This document shows positions 54,299 to 63,619 of a stretch of 64,000 bases of DNA, one piece after another. The notes beneath the pieces are model-generated. The model did no database searches and was not told where the DNA came from. It saw only the letters and a list, made by a program, of their open reading frames with translations. The stretch comes from Acetivibrio cellulolyticus CD2 (GTDB taxonomy: Bacteria; Bacillota; Clostridia; Acetivibrionales; Acetivibrionaceae). The position numbers and the translations under genes were made by a program. The stretch spans positions 161,456 through 225,455 of the forward strand of contig NZ_JH556659.1 in assembly GCF_000179595.2 (NCBI RefSeq), given 5' to 3'. The number at the start of each line of letters is the position of its first letter. Within the stretch, counting starts at the first letter, position 1.

Positions 54299-57200
54299 AT
54301 GAACAAGAAAAGTATGGTTAAAAAAACACTGGGTATTGTTTTGACTACACTCATGCTATTGGGTTTGATTTTGAATCCTTCAGCAGGAGTAAATGTTTTA
54401 TCAGCACCTAAGGACGATTTGAAGGTAGAATTTTTCAATCAGGTTAAGACTTCTACAACCAACTCAATTGCACCAAGATTCAAACTATCCAATACTGGGA
54501 CTTCAGCAATAGTTCTATCAGAAATAACCCTTAAATATTATTATACAAACGAAGAAGAAAAGGCACAGATTTTTTTCTGTGACTGGACTACCGTAGGAAA
54601 TTCAAATGTAACAGGGATTTTTGAGCAAATTATACCTGCTGTAACCGGGGCTGATTGCAGCCTTAAAATAGGCTTTACAAGTGGAGCAGGCAGCCTGATG
54701 CCCGGACAAAGTATTGAAGTACAGACAAGATTTTCAAAATCGGACTGGTCTAATTACAATCAATCCGACGATTACTCTTTCAATATTACAAGCAGCAACT
54801 ATTCAGAGTGGAACAAAGTAACAGCCTTTTATCAGAACACTTTAATCAAGGGAAGCGAGCCTTTTGTTTCTGTTACACCAACATCAACACCAACTCTAGC
54901 ATCAACACCAACATCAACTCTAACACTAACACCAAAATCGACTCCTACTCCAACTCCCATAGCGACGGATAACAATGATTTGAAAGTAGAATTTTTCAAT
55001 CAGGTTAAGACTTCTGCAACCAATTCAATTGCACCAAGATTCAAACTATCCAATACTGGGACTTCAGCAATAGTTCTATCAGATATAACTCTTAAATATT
55101 ATTATACAAATGAAGAAAAAAAGGCACAGATTTTTTTCTGTGACTGGACTACCGTAGGAAATTCAAATGTAACAGGGATTTTTGAGCAAATTATACCTGC
55201 TGTAAACGGGGCTGATTGCAGCCTTAAAATAGGCTTTACAAGTGGAGCAGGCAGTCTGATGCCTGGACAAAGTATTGAGGTACAGACAAGATTTTCAAAA
55301 TCGGACTGGTCTAATTACAATCAATCCGACGATTACTCTTTCAATAGTACAAGCAGTAGCTATTCAGAGTGGAACAAAGTAACAGCCTTCTATCAGAACG
55401 CTTTAATCAAGGGAACCGAGCCTTTTGTTTCTGTTACTCCTACTCCAACTCTAACACCAAAATCGACTCCTACTCCAGCTCCCATAGCAACAGATTACAA
55501 CAATTTGAAAGTAGAATCATATAATGTAGATATAGGCTCCTTAAGCCAACAAATAACAACACAGTACAGAATAACTAATACTGGTACTTCTATAGCAAAA
55601 TTATCAAAAATAAAACTGAAATATTATTACACAAACAAAGACAATTCCAGTCAAACGTTTAATTGTAATATGTCATCCGTAGGACTTATTAATGTGACAG
55701 GCACCGTTGAGAATATTCAGCCAGCTCTAACGGATGTAAATTGTATTCTTACCGTAGGTTTCACTGAAGCTGCCGGAAATCTGATTCCTGGAGAGAATAT
55801 TGTAGTTCGAACTATGTTAAAAAGAGGAGATCGCTTACAATATCAGCAATGGGATGATTATTCATTTAATAGTACGGCTGCAAATTATACAAACTGGGAC
55901 AAGATCACCATGTTCTATAATGACAAAAAAATCAGCGGACAAGAACCTGTAGGCTTGCCTTCACTTACTCCATCGCCAACTCCCAGCAATATAACTACTC
56001 CGACAGTTACACCCACACCCACACCTATAATGGTGGATTTCTCTTGTGGCATCGGAGAATGTTGGAAGGAATTGCATTATGCCGGTGTTATGGGCAAACC
56101 GATTGATGTTTCCCGGGATTTTTATAATGGAACACGTCCGGGTAAATTCCAACAGTTCCCCGAGGGCTTTATCGTTTATTCAAACGCTACAGGCGCGGTA
56201 TTTATCTCAAATAGAGCATTTAACAAATGGTCAATAGCTGGTGGTATGACTACGACTGATAACAGAAACATGTATATAGCAATGGGATTTCCAAAAGAAC
56301 ATTCACAAAATGATTCCGGAATTGAGTATACAGAGTTTGAAGGAGGTACAATTATAAACGTTGTCGCTCAAGACAAGCAGTATATTCTATTTGGTAAAAA
56401 TGCAGTTTGCTACAACAACCAATTACAAGATATTAATGGCTTGACAATTAAAGATAAACTTGGCTTGCCTATCGCAGATGAAGTGCTTATACCATCCACA
56501 GGTGAACCTGGATCGGTATCCAGATCCTATCAGAATTTTGAACACGGTGCCATATTTTATATTGAAGGTTCTGCCAATAATGCAATTGCTATATGGGGAA
56601 AAACATATGAAACATATATAAGTACAGATCCAAGCATGATGTATGTTGGTTTTCCTTTAGAGTCACCTCAGGATATTATAAAAGATTCAAAAGTATTTTA
56701 CCAAAAGTGCTTGTTTGAAAACTTTGCGATGTATTATGACATGGTAAACGAACCATATTTTATGGATTTTAGGATTTCAAATGTGTATGAAGCGAATGGC
56801 GGAGTTTTAGGCTGGATGGGATTGGCAAAAGCTCCGGAAGGTATTACTGCAAAGGGAACAAAATATTTATATTTTGCAAATGGTATTATTGTTGCAAATG
56901 GCCTAGGTACTGCTGCCTTCAAAGACTTGTCCATATGTGTTGACAGTTATACGGCCTATGGAAGTGATGGCGCAGCCGGAGCCAATGATTTATATGTAAA
57001 TGGAAGCATAAAGGGTTCGGATGGTCATGTGACAAATATTCATCAGCCTTATGCTCAAGGACGAGAAACTATTGTAGTAAATAAAAACTACTTAATAACA
57101 AGCAGTTTAACTCATGATTATTCGGTAGATGTATATCTTGAAGGAAAAGATGCAGATGATACCAGTCCAGATGATGATAAAGGAGTCATTGAAAAGAAAT

Positions 57201-59974
57201 ATGATATTGAAAATTTATGGGGATACTTTGAAAATCCATCTAAAAGAAAGAACAATTTTGAGGCAGTATATCGTTTTGACAGTGTAAGTATACCTTATAG
57301 CTTATCAAATTTCAGAAGGAGTGTTTTTTGGTCTTTTAGCAACTTCAGTACCTCAAGACTATCTCCGGATCAATATGCAGATACTTTTGCAGATGTTGAT
57401 CATGACGAGTCATGGTATTGGCATCCATTTAACAGCACTTTTTACCACCAGGTGTATAAGACAAATGCAGCTTCAGGCAACTGTTTCGGGATTTGTCTGG
57501 AAGCGATCGATGCCTTGTCGGGTAATTCAATGTATACTGAGCCGCTATTCTCCAAATACTTCAGCGATACATTGGACGGTAGAGATTTAACTGCGATTGA
57601 TGATGCCCATAAAGGACTTATTAATGAAATTAATATTAAGCAGGCATACCAAATAGGAAGTAAAAGCATTAACAGTGTTTTTACAGAATATTTTGACAGA
57701 GGTTTGTCAAATCCTGGTTATACTTTCGAGGATACCTATGAAGCTTTTAAGAAAGGCAACTATTGTATAGTAAATATATCTAAAGATGGAGTGTTGGATA
57801 GTGGAGGGCACTGGGTCTTACCATACAGGTGGGAAACAGATAATCCAAAATATCCCGGAAAATGGTTGATGTACGTTGCAGATCCCAATAAACCTGCCGG
57901 ACTTAAGGGGACTGATAATAAAGGTGTTATTCATGATTACACCAGTGACGAATCGAGTATAATATTCATAGATCCTATTAAAGACACCTATGAGTACGAA
58001 ATGCCCAGTGGAGAAAAGTGGCATGGAAGATTTTATGCATTGGATTATAGCATTCTCAGAAACCCTCAAAACCTTCCATTCAATTCAATATGTTCGTATA
58101 TAGGTAATTATGTTAATATGAACATTTATGGAGCCGTTTCATTGTATAGAGGAGATATTCCTTTGGTCAATTATTTTGGAGGTTCCCTTGATAATGGCGT
58201 TCAAACAGGTGATACAGGTTATTATTTTGGAAAAGGCAAGGGTCAGATTTATTTTGATCTTGAGACCAAGGATATTGATGACAGGAGCCAAATTGCATTA
58301 GAGACATCAGCATTTTCTAGTGAAATTACCTTATATGGAAAAGGTAAGGATAACATATCCCTACTTAATATTAATGGATATAGTAATCACTATACTGATT
58401 TCAATAATGACACTCGAGGTATTATTGTATACAATTACTCAGATTCCAGTGATCAAAAAGTGGACATTTCGCTTCAAGCTGTTAATAAACAAAGATGGAT
58501 AAAGCTTGAGAATGTTTCATTGAAAGCTAGCGGCCGTTTTAGCATTAATGTAATAAACGGAGGAAAATCGTTAGACGTGGAATATTACGGAAATGGATCT
58601 ACACAATGCAAATTGATATACAAAGAAGATGGTAATAGTGAGATAAAGGAAATTGAAAATGTTTGGTTAAATCCGGGTAATAACAGAATCTCCATTGATG
58701 GAAAAGTAGTTGTTCCGGAGCCGCCAAGACAAAGGCAAACAACTGAAGACATGAATGGTATACTGGCTTATTGGAAATTTAATGATTTTGACAATGTTTT
58801 GGCAAAGGACTCTTCCGGTAACAACAATCTCCTTGACACTTCATCCACCTATAATGAAAATGGCGTAAGCGGAAGCGGAAAAGCTATCAGCTTAAATGGT
58901 GTAAATCAGTATGCATTTATGGCAAACAAGGAAGATTTCAATTTTGACTCCAATGAAAGTTTTTCAATTTCAACGTGGGTTAATGTAAAAGATCCTGAAA
59001 GCACCAAGCTTCAATCAGTATTTTCCAAGGGCTCACCTGCAACATCAAGCAATTGGTTTGGAATTTGGATTAATAATAAAAAGTGGTATTTTGGTGGCAA
59101 AGTGGGACTTAGCGGAACTTCTAATGTCTTGAAAGGATGGAATCATGTAGCTGTAGTTCAGGATGGTTCGGCAAATATGAGATATCTTTATGTAAATGGA
59201 GTTCTGGAAGCAACCGGAAATGCCATGAATGGCGCTTCAGTTGAAGATATAAGGGTTGGCGGATCTACAGCCGGAAATGATTTTCTTAATGGATGTGTGG
59301 ATGAAATGTATGTGAGAAGCTATCCTCTATCTCAAAGCGATATAACAAAAGAGTATAAAAGATACCATGAAGGAGTACTGGCAAGATGGAATTTTAATGA
59401 GACATCCGGAACAACTGTAAAAGATGAGATGGGCAACTATGACGGTATTTTAAAAACCGATTCCGATTGTGAGAATAACTGGAGTGGAAAGGGTTACATA
59501 AAGCTCAATCCATATTATAGAGATCATGTTGTAATTCCAAATGACAAGTGTTTTTACTTTGATAGGGATGACAGTTATATGATTTTTGCAAGAGTATACA
59601 TTCCTGAGCCAATAGAAACCTTCCAACAGGGAATATTCAGCAAAGGGCGCTCTACAAGTGTATGGAAAAATTATGCCAACTGTTGGGAAATAGGATCAAC
59701 TTCATCTCGTATTGACCCGTGGGGTAGTGCTACTTTATCACCAGGATGGCATGATATTGCATTGAAACAAAACGGACCGTACAAAAATAGAGAACTGTTT
59801 ATTGATAATATAAAAATATTAACAACTAGCTCAATTAATGATATCAGTGATTTTAATTATGATATGATAATTGGTGCAATATCTGATTACGATTGTAGTT
59901 CGTACGGATTCTTTAATGGGTATATTGATTATGTGGAAGTTTGCAATTACAGCGATCAGCTGGTAATTCAGTAA
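54299..59974 (+). CDS. 1891-residue secreted protein: three CBM3, LGFP-like region, papain-like domain, two LamG-like domains
   Basis: ATG 54299 follows GTGGGGGGAA. A signal peptide (to about 38) is followed by three CBM3-type cellulose-binding modules (about 40-188, 227-374, 402-551), joined by Thr/Pro linkers. A region with LGFP-like repeats follows (about 581-820; KLGLP, then a mixed beta part). A domain with N-C-F-G-I-C (Cys1062/Cys1066), S-G-G-H-W-V-L-P-Y (His1171) and V-A-D-P-N (Asp1195) looks like a papain-fold Cys peptidase. Two Laminin-G-like (concanavalin-type) domains end it (about 1485-1690 and 1692-1891). It carries no dockerin or GH domain. The first two CBM3 modules are near copies. 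It could be a cellulose-attached peptidase or adhesin. Domain calls for CBM3 and LamG are good; the peptidase call is inferred from order and motifs only. Confidence 0.85.
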   Translation: MNKKSMVKKTLGIVLTTLMLLGLILNPSAGVNVLSAPKDDLKVEFFNQVKTSTTNSIAPRFKLSNTGTSAIVLSEITLKYYYTNEEEKAQIFFCDWTTVGNSNVTGIFEQIIPAVTGADCSLKIGFTSGAGSLMPGQSIEVQTRFSKSDWSNYNQSDDYSFNITSSNYSEWNKVTAFYQNTLIKGSEPFVSVTPTSTPTLASTPTSTLTLTPKSTPTPTPIATDNNDLKVEFFNQVKTSATNSIAPRFKLSNTGTSAIVLSDITLKYYYTNEEKKAQIFFCDWTTVGNSNVTGIFEQIIPAVNGADCSLKIGFTSGAGSLMPGQSIEVQTRFSKSDWSNYNQSDDYSFNSTSSSYSEWNKVTAFYQNALIKGTEPFVSVTPTPTLTPKSTPTPAPIATDYNNLKVESYNVDIGSLSQQITTQYRITNTGTSIAKLSKIKLKYYYTNKDNSSQTFNCNMSSVGLINVTGTVENIQPALTDVNCILTVGFTEAAGNLIPGENIVVRTMLKRGDRLQYQQWDDYSFNSTAANYTNWDKITMFYNDKKISGQEPVGLPSLTPSPTPSNITTPTVTPTPTPIMVDFSCGIGECWKELHYAGVMGKPIDVSRDFYNGTRPGKFQQFPEGFIVYSNATGAVFISNRAFNKWSIAGGMTTTDNRNMYIAMGFPKEHSQNDSGIEYTEFEGGTIINVVAQDKQYILFGKNAVCYNNQLQDINGLTIKDKLGLPIADEVLIPSTGEPGSVSRSYQNFEHGAIFYIEGSANNAIAIWGKTYETYISTDPSMMYVGFPLESPQDIIKDSKVFYQKCLFENFAMYYDMVNEPYFMDFRISNVYEANGGVLGWMGLAKAPEGITAKGTKYLYFANGIIVANGLGTAAFKDLSICVDSYTAYGSDGAAGANDLYVNGSIKGSDGHVTNIHQPYAQGRETIVVNKNYLITSSLTHDYSVDVYLEGKDADDTSPDDDKGVIEKKYDIENLWGYFENPSKRKNNFEAVYRFDSVSIPYSLSNFRRSVFWSFSNFSTSRLSPDQYADTFADVDHDESWYWHPFNSTFYHQVYKTNAASGNCFGICLEAIDALSGNSMYTEPLFSKYFSDTLDGRDLTAIDDAHKGLINEINIKQAYQIGSKSINSVFTEYFDRGLSNPGYTFEDTYEAFKKGNYCIVNISKDGVLDSGGHWVLPYRWETDNPKYPGKWLMYVADPNKPAGLKGTDNKGVIHDYTSDESSIIFIDPIKDTYEYEMPSGEKWHGRFYALDYSILRNPQNLPFNSICSYIGNYVNMNIYGAVSLYRGDIPLVNYFGGSLDNGVQTGDTGYYFGKGKGQIYFDLETKDIDDRSQIALETSAFSSEITLYGKGKDNISLLNINGYSNHYTDFNNDTRGIIVYNYSDSSDQKVDISLQAVNKQRWIKLENVSLKASGRFSINVINGGKSLDVEYYGNGSTQCKLIYKEDGNSEIKEIENVWLNPGNNRISIDGKVVVPEPPRQRQTTEDMNGILAYWKFNDFDNVLAKDSSGNNNLLDTSSTYNENGVSGSGKAISLNGVNQYAFMANKEDFNFDSNESFSISTWVNVKDPESTKLQSVFSKGSPATSSNWFGIWINNKKWYFGGKVGLSGTSNVLKGWNHVAVVQDGSANMRYLYVNGVLEATGNAMNGASVEDIRVGGSTAGNDFLNGCVDEMYVRSYPLSQSDITKEYKRYHEGVLARWNFNETSGTTVKDEMGNYDGILKTDSDCENNWSGKGYIKLNPYYRDHVVIPNDKCFYFDRDDSYMIFARVYIPEPIETFQQGIFSKGRSTSVWKNYANCWEIGSTSSRIDPWGSATLSPGWHDIALKQNGPYKNRELFIDNIKILTTSSINDISDFNYDMIIGAISDYDCSSYGFFNGYIDYVEVCNYSDQLVIQ
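54416..55420 (+). repeat. Near-identical CBM3 duplication
   Basis: The module starting at 54416 recurs at 54977 (561 bp period) with only scattered changes. A third, diverged module starts near 55503. The close identity of the first two suggests a recent duplication or gene conversion. Confidence 0.85.
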
Positions 59975-60032
59975 ATTTTTACGTAAAGAACGATACTTCC
60001 CGAAAGTTCTTCCAAAAACAAATAATGATTCT

Positions 60033-60073
60033 AAAAAGGCAGTGTATGGGTATTAGCCCTACGCTGCCTTTTT
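60033..60073 (+). terminator. Terminator of the CBM3 giant
   Basis: AAAAAGGCAG pairs with CTGCCTTTTT, with further pairs in the middle; the loop contains TATGGGTATTAGCCC. Confidence 0.85.
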
Positions 60074-60238
60074 AAGTAATTTGTTTGGAGTGAAGAAAAT
60101 TCTTATATCCTTTTTCCTTTTTCTTGATTACTCTGTCCTTCCTAAGTATTCTATTAATTTCGATAATTCGACCTGAATCTCTGAAAATCTGTCTGATTTC
60201 CCTGATATTAAGAGACTTGATAATCCTGTCATCCTTAG

Positions 60239-60312
60239 CAAGCCATATGGCTTGTGAAACCACGCCTTTAGGCGTAGCAAGTAAAAAAGCAAACCACCCT
60301 TTGAAAGGGTGG
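60239..60312. mobile_element. Hairpin cluster like ends of an IS200/IS605 element (remnant)
   Basis: Three tight hairpins in 74 bases: CAAGCCATATGGCTTG (60239-60254, perfect palindrome), ACGCCTTTAGGCGT (60262-60275) and CCACCCTTTGAAAGGGTGG (60294-60312). The middle one, after GAAACC, resembles right-end hairpins of IS200/IS605 elements (the omega-RNA/tnpB side). No transposase gene remains; a 102-codon frame across it has no known match by eye. Confidence 0.45.
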
Positions 60313-60540
60313 TACAGCGTGATTATATAATACATACATTCCGTTGAATTCCTTTGAACTTTCCAATAATGATATTTCACATAATTAAAGGGTTAAAAGA
60401 TGCAAATTCGTGAATTGAATTTGCATGGTCAATATACTGATTCAGAATGTAAACAAAATGGCAGGTCGCTATCTATAATTATATATTTGATTTTTTTAAA
60501 AATAAGAACAGCAAAAGTATTTCCACCTATTTTCTCGTTA

Positions 60541-60569
60541 TTGACAACTGGTGAGAATTTTGATAACAT
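60541..60569 (+). promoter_or_regulatory. Promoter of the T-box transcript
   Basis: A consensus TTGACA (60541-60546), 17 bases, then TAACAT (60564-60569). Transcription would start near 60576, just before the T-box structure. Confidence 0.6.
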
Positions 60570-60589
60570 ATTTTAAAAATACTTAAATG

Positions 60590-60866
60590 CGTTGATAGGG
60601 ATTAAACTCTGCATTATGGTGCTTTAGAGAGCTGTTGGTTGCTGAAAAACAGTGCGCGTGGCAGAAGTGAACTCACCCTTGAGTAGTCGGCTGAAAGTTT
60701 TATTGGAATGAGTAGGTTCGAACCGGTTTCTCACCGTTATGCTGAGAGGCGTTTTACGTTTTGTCAAATGCCGTATAGTGGGTATGGTAAATACCAAAAA
60801 GAGTGGTACCACGGAAGTGTAATGCTTTCGTCTCTAGCAAAAATGCTGGGAGACGAAGGCTTTTTT
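60590..60866 (+). ncRNA. T-box leader, probably leucine-specific
   Basis: All T-box parts are present in order. The AGAGAG of stem I is at about 60626, followed by the GGTTGCTGAAAAACAG region. The specifier segment GAA-CTC-ACC-CTTGAG has CTC at 60672-60674. The T-box GAGTGGTACCACGG is at 60801. The terminator is GCTTTCGTCTC (60824) / GAGACGAAGGC (60850-60860), with TTTTTT after. The CTC specifier points to tRNA-Leu (GAG). Uncharged tRNA would bind the antiterminator and let transcription enter the ligase fusion gene. Such leaders normally guard aminoacyl-tRNA synthetases or amino acid biosynthesis genes. Confidence 0.85.
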
Positions 60867-60990
60867 ATTGAGAAATTTACGTGGTAAATTTCTTAAAACC
60901 GAATGGGGCTATGCCACCAAGTTTTTTATATTTGAATATGCAGGGCCGCACTAATAGACGGACCCAGAAATTTATAGGAGGAAAATTATT

Positions 60991-63522
60991 ATGAAAATTG
61001 CGTTTTCAACTCTAGGTTGTCCCGACTTCAGCTGGAACGACATATATTCAATGGCTAAGGATTTTGGATTTGATGGAATCGAAATCCGTGGGCTTGGCAG
61101 TGAAATATTTGCTGTTCATGCGCAGCCTTTTACAGAAGCTCAGCTGCCTCATACTGTAAAAAAGCTTTCTGAGTTGCGTCTTCAAATTCCATGTCTCTCT
61201 TCCGGCTGCTGCTTGAAGATTGCTGAAAATGCAGAACAAAATCATCAGGAGATTATGCAGTATATTGACTTGGCATCAAAGCTTGGAACGCCATATATAC
61301 GTATATTGGCTGACCTTGAGCCTCAACCTAATGGCGAGGTAGATGACAGTGTTGTTCTTGCTGCTTTAAAGCGTTTGGCTCCGATTGCTGAGGAAAAGGG
61401 CGTGACACTGCTTGTAGAAACAAACGGTGTTTATTCCGATACCTCACGTTTGTGCTCGCTGCTTGACCACGTTGCAAGTGATGCGGTTGCAGCTTTGTGG
61501 GATTTACACCATCCTTACCGATTTGCAGGAGAAAAACCTGGAAAGACAGTACAAAATCTTGGTGCATACATTAAATATGTGCATATTAAGGATTCAGTAA
61601 TGGAGAATGGCGTGCCTAAGTATCGTATGATGGGAGAAGGAGATTTGCCAATTGACGATATGATGAGGGCATTGCGTTCGATTAACTATGAAGGATATGT
61701 TTCGCTCGAATGGGTTAAACGATGGGCTGCTGACCTTGATGATGCGGGCGTTGTATTCCCGAATTTTGCAAACTATATGGAACGCTATTTGGAAAAGAGT
61801 GCAATAAAGGGTCACCTGTATGACAATAGCGCAAAAACCGGGAAATATGTGTGGGAGAAGGACACATTAATTGATTTGACTTTTCCGCAGGTACTTGACC
61901 GTATGGTAGATGAATTTCCAAATCAGTATGCTTTTAGATATACCACATTGGATTATACAAGAACTTATTCAGAATTTCGTGACGATGTAGATACATTTGC
62001 CCGCACGCTGATCGCGTTGGGAGTCAAACCTGGTGATCATGTTGCTATTTGGGCAACCAATGTTCCCCAGTGGTTTATTACGTTCTGGGCAGCTACTAAG
62101 ATTGGTGCTGTTTTAGTTACTGTAAATACTGCATATAAGATTTATGAGGCTGAGTATCTGCTTCGTCAGTCAGATACACATACGCTTGTAATGATAGATG
62201 GATTCAAGGATTCAGATTATGTCGGAATTATTAAGGAACTCTGCCCAGAACTTGAAAGTTCAGAGGCAGGAAAACCACTGCATATTAAAAAACTGCCTTT
62301 CCTGCGTAATATTATTACTGTTGACTCGAAGCAGAAAGGCTGTCTGACATGGGATGAGGCTATAGCGATGGCTGACAGTGTTCCGGTTGAGGAAGTATAT
62401 CGCCGTGCAATTTCCATCAATAGACACGATGTTTGTAATATGCAATATACTTCGGGAACAACTGGATTCCCTAAAGGTGTTATGCTTACTCACTACAATG
62501 TTGTGAATAACGGTAAAAACATTGGTGACTGTATGGATCTTTCAACTGCTGACCGCATGATGGTTCATGTACCCATGTTCCATTGCTTTGGTATGGTACT
62601 TGCAATGACGGCTTCAATGACTCATGGAGTTACTCTCTCTCCGATACCTTATTTCTCTCCAAAGCAGTCACTTGCATGTATTAATAAGGAGAAGATAACT
62701 GCTTTCCACGGTGTTCCGACTATGTTTATAGCAATGCTCGAACATGAGGATTTCGCCAAGACAGACTTCTCGTACATGAGAACCGGAATTATGGCAGGAA
62801 GTCCGTGCCCTGTAAAGGTTATGCAGGATGTAGTCGAAAAGATGAATATGTCACAGATTACGATAGTGTTTGGACAGACTGAGTCTTCACCAGGATGTAC
62901 TCAGAGCCGTGTGGATGATTCCATTGAACTGAGAGTTAGTACAGTCGGACGTGCACTGCCTGGTGTTGAGTGTAAAATTGTTGATCCTGAAACAGGAAAG
63001 GATTTACCTGATAATGTAGATGGCGAATTTGTTGCACGTGGCTATAACATCATGAAAGGTTACTACAAGATGCCTGAGGCAACAGCGGCAGCTATTGATG
63101 AAAATGGATGGCTGCATACCGGCGATTTGGCAAGGCGTGATGAAAATGGGTATTATAAAATTACCGGCCGTATCAAGGATATGATTATTCGAGGCGGAGA
63201 GAACATTTATCCTAAGGAAATTGAAGATTTTATATACACACATCCAAAAGTAAAGGATGTCCAGGTTATCGGTGTTCCTGATAAACAGTACGGTGAGGAG
63301 ATTATGGCCTGTGTTATACTTAAGGATGGTGAAGCGCTAACTGAAGAAGAACTAAAGGATTACATCCGTTCACACATGGCGAAACACAAAACTCCGCGTT
63401 ACATTGATTTTGTAACTGAGTTTCCAATGAACGCTGCTGGAAAGATTATGAAATATAAGATGCGTGAGCAGGCTGTTGAAAAATTAGGTTTGCAGGCTGC
63501 AAGTAAAATAGTAACTGCATAA
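60991..63522 (+). CDS. TIM-barrel (xylose isomerase-like) / AMP-dependent acyl-CoA synthetase fusion
   Basis: 843 residues. The N-terminal 270 or so form a xylose isomerase-like TIM barrel of the AP endonuclease 2/sugar-phosphate isomerase family (MKIAFSTLGCPDFSWNDIYS, then V-E-T-N-G, D-L-H-H-P and S-L-E-W). The C-terminal 550 are an ANL acyl-CoA ligase: YTSGTTGFPKG, FGQTESSP, TGD, the hinge G-R-I-K-D-M-I-I-R-G-G-E-N, and the catalytic Lys in AAGKIMKYK. The second half resembles medium-chain FadD/FadK enzymes. How the two halves connect is unknown. GGAGG precedes ATG. G/C content is visibly higher than the neighbours and CGT/CGC codons replace AGA, so acquisition is likely. It is controlled by the leucine-type T-box upstream. 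Substrate could be a branched-chain acid, by inference. Confidence 0.88.
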   Translation: MKIAFSTLGCPDFSWNDIYSMAKDFGFDGIEIRGLGSEIFAVHAQPFTEAQLPHTVKKLSELRLQIPCLSSGCCLKIAENAEQNHQEIMQYIDLASKLGTPYIRILADLEPQPNGEVDDSVVLAALKRLAPIAEEKGVTLLVETNGVYSDTSRLCSLLDHVASDAVAALWDLHHPYRFAGEKPGKTVQNLGAYIKYVHIKDSVMENGVPKYRMMGEGDLPIDDMMRALRSINYEGYVSLEWVKRWAADLDDAGVVFPNFANYMERYLEKSAIKGHLYDNSAKTGKYVWEKDTLIDLTFPQVLDRMVDEFPNQYAFRYTTLDYTRTYSEFRDDVDTFARTLIALGVKPGDHVAIWATNVPQWFITFWAATKIGAVLVTVNTAYKIYEAEYLLRQSDTHTLVMIDGFKDSDYVGIIKELCPELESSEAGKPLHIKKLPFLRNIITVDSKQKGCLTWDEAIAMADSVPVEEVYRRAISINRHDVCNMQYTSGTTGFPKGVMLTHYNVVNNGKNIGDCMDLSTADRMMVHVPMFHCFGMVLAMTASMTHGVTLSPIPYFSPKQSLACINKEKITAFHGVPTMFIAMLEHEDFAKTDFSYMRTGIMAGSPCPVKVMQDVVEKMNMSQITIVFGQTESSPGCTQSRVDDSIELRVSTVGRALPGVECKIVDPETGKDLPDNVDGEFVARGYNIMKGYYKMPEATAAAIDENGWLHTGDLARRDENGYYKITGRIKDMIIRGGENIYPKEIEDFIYTHPKVKDVQVIGVPDKQYGEEIMACVILKDGEALTEEELKDYIRSHMAKHKTPRYIDFVTEFPMNAAGKIMKYKMREQAVEKLGLQAASKIVTA

Positions 63523-63532
63523 CAGATATAAT

Positions 63533-63567
63533 AAAGGAGCGGAGAGTATGAAATCTCCGCTCCTTTT
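63533..63567 (+). terminator. Terminator of the fusion ligase gene
   Basis: AAAGGAGCGGAGA (63533-63545) pairs perfectly with TCTCCGCTCCTTT (63554-63566) around an 8-base loop. A short T-rich stretch follows. Confidence 0.85.
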
Positions 63568-63619
63568 AAATTTTGGTTCTTTTTTATGTCCAGAATAATA
63601 ATCGCAAAGTCTATAATGT

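Noticed and set aside
60072-60380. 102-codon frame on the minus strand
   Set aside because: It spans three hairpins and part of the giant gene's terminator, has no ribosome site and no recognisable protein pattern.
60710-60722. GGTTCGAACC resembling a tRNA T-arm
   Set aside because: It lies inside the T-box leader, where it forms a normal internal stem; no acceptor or anticodon arms fit.
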